Source: Acidobacteriota bacterium
Lineage (GTDB): Bacteria > Acidobacteriota > Terriglobia > Terriglobales > Acidobacteriaceae
Direction of reading: 5' to 3'
Length of the DNA: 64,000 nucleotides
NCBI GenBank assembly: GCA_019351975.1
Contig: JABBOG010000007.1
Coordinates: forward strand, 1-64,000
Under the pieces are notes generated by a model, which made no database searches, was not told the origin of the DNA, and saw nothing but the letters and a program-made list of their open reading frames with translations. Both the position numbers and the translations under genes were made by a program. This document shows positions 63,114 to 64,000 of the stretch, in pieces (the first letter of the stretch is position 1; each line of letters starts with the position of its first letter).

Positions 63114-63895
63114 GCATCCATCCGACTGCGATTGTGGCTGAAGGCGCGGTGGTTCCGGAGAGCTGCACGGTGGGGCCGTTCTGCACGATTGGCGCGAATG
63201 TGGTGCTGGGCGAGGCGTGCGAGCTGGTGTCGCATGTGGTGCTGGATGGACATACGCGGCTGGGTAAGGGAAACCGCGTGTTTTCGTTTGCGTGCCTGGG
63301 GATTGCGCCGCAGGACCTGAAGTATGCGGGTGAGCCGACGCGGTTGGAGATCGGCGACGAGAATACGATTCGGGAGTATGTGACGATCTCGCGCGGGACC
63401 ACGGGTGGCGGGGGTGTGACGAGAGTGGGTTCCGGCAACCTGATTATGGCGTATGTGCACATCGGGCATGACAGTGTGATTGGGAACGGATGTATTCTGC
63501 CGAACGGCGCGACGCTGGCTGGACATGTGACGGTGGAGGATCATGCGACGCTGAGCGCGAATGCGCCGGTGCATCAGTATTGCCGGATTGGGCGGTACAG
63601 CTATATCGGCGGAGGGACGACGGTGACGCAGGATGTGCTGCCGTACTCACTGACGTCGATTGAGCGGAATAATCATGCGTATGGCTTGAACAAGGTTGGG
63701 TTGCAGCGGAAGGGGTTTACGGCGGAGCAGTTGCAGGAGCTGTCGGCGGCGATGCGACTGCTGACCAGCGGGAAGCGCAATACGACGCAGGCGCTGGAGG
63801 CGATGCGGGCGATGATTGCGGACGGAGCGGGCGGGGACCATGTGCAGTATCTGGCGGAGTTTGTTGCAGCGAGTGAGCGTGGAGTGATCAAGTAG
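63110..63895 (+). CDS. lpxA: UDP-N-acetylglucosamine acyltransferase LpxA
   Basis: The 261-residue protein is a left-handed beta-helix of hexapeptide repeats (IHPTAIVAEGAVVPESCTVG) with MAYVHIGHDSVIGNG holding the catalytic His. ATLAGHVTVEDHATLS and VHQYCRIGRYSYIGGG follow, and the C-terminal helical domain begins NHAYGLNKVGLQRKGF. It transfers 3-hydroxyacyl chains from ACP to UDP-GlcNAc, the first step of lipid A synthesis. The start is GTG at 63110 inside the end of fabZ. lpxI follows two bases after the stop. Confidence 0.95.
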   Translation: MSIHPTAIVAEGAVVPESCTVGPFCTIGANVVLGEACELVSHVVLDGHTRLGKGNRVFSFACLGIAPQDLKYAGEPTRLEIGDENTIREYVTISRGTTGGGGVTRVGSGNLIMAYVHIGHDSVIGNGCILPNGATLAGHVTVEDHATLSANAPVHQYCRIGRYSYIGGGTTVTQDVLPYSLTSIERNNHAYGLNKVGLQRKGFTAEQLQELSAAMRLLTSGKRNTTQALEAMRAMIADGAGGDHVQYLAEFVAASERGVIK

Positions 63896-63897
63896 CG

Positions 63898-64000
63898 ATG
63901 AGCACTGGCGATGCTGTGCCCACGCTGGGGCTGATTGCAGGGAACGGGCAGTTTCCGTTTCTGCTGCTGGACGCGGCGCGGGCGCATGGGCTGCGGGTGG
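63898..64000 (+). CDS. lpxI: UDP-2,3-diacylglucosamine pyrophosphatase LpxI, 5' part (runs off window)
   Basis: From the ATG at 63898, two bases after the lpxA stop, the visible residues are MSTGDAVPTLGLIAGNGQFP and then FLLLDAARAHGLRV. GLIAGNGQFP is the N-terminal signature of LpxI (DUF1009), which makes lipid X from UDP-diacylglucosamine and replaces LpxH. Only 34 residues are in the window. Confidence 0.85.
   Translation, partial: MSTGDAVPTLGLIAGNGQFPFLLLDAARAHGLRV

Overview
The window looks like chromosomal DNA of a high-GC, diderm, soil-type acidobacterium (Terriglobia; Granulicella, Edaphobacter or Terriglobus-like). This is an inference from gene content: a very large TonB-receptor-like protein with an N-terminal carboxypeptidase-regulatory-like domain followed by TPR and ASPIC/UnbV-type genes, a propeller-type sensor kinase, a HpnI-like hopanoid glycosyltransferase, several acyltransferase-3 proteins, lipid A genes, and short dispersed hairpin repeats. 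The + strand is G-rich almost throughout: + genes end codons in G and - genes end them in C. A few tracts break this rule and are reported as findings.

Layout. Positions 1-15.8 kb form a surface-polysaccharide region. It holds the end of a GT2 glycosyltransferase, two GT-C-type membrane proteins, three acyltransferase-3 genes, an RmlD-like reductase with a decayed copy of its own 5' end nearby, an esterase, a TIM-barrel sugar isomerase/epimerase, three short-chain dehydrogenases and a pseudokinase-TM-SPOR protein. From 15.8 to 25.3 kb come an M28 peptidase, a small beta-barrel protein, a possible structured RNA, an SPFH protein, rpoD, a small zinc-ribbon protein, a GNAT enzyme, a class II photolyase and a Rieske protein. 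From 25.3 to 32.8 kb there are an ArnT-like glycosyltransferase with a large unusual insertion, a cNMP-binding/DUF1003 protein, a HpnI-like enzyme whose 3' end runs into a 29-bp tandem repeat, and two MacB-type permeases. RNase P RNA lies at 33.06-33.52 kb. From 33.5 to 46 kb are mostly single-gene units: DUF4396, a GH75-like secreted protein, an aldo/keto reductase, a PfpI protease, DUF72, an EmrB-type exporter, a coiled-coil zinc-ribbon protein, a deoxyribonucleotidase, an M3 peptidase, asnS and a fourth acyltransferase.

From 46 to 62.4 kb there is an apparent nutrient-sensing and uptake region: an outer-membrane channel-like protein, a propeller histidine kinase with its NarL-type regulator and a translationally coupled secreted protein, then a TonB-receptor-like protein, a TPR lipoprotein-like protein, a CRTAC1-type protein, a LacI regulator and a GH3 beta-glucosidase. 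Palindromes with the core CAA(A/G)CGTTTG lie upstream of both the receptor and the glucosidase, which suggests one LacI regulon. The window ends inside the lipid A operon fabZ-lpxA-lpxI.

The observations I rate highest are the shared LacI-type operator, the pseudokinase-SPOR protein lying between two 70-bp direct repeats, and two genes that appear to begin at CTG codons behind well-placed Shine-Dalgarno sequences.
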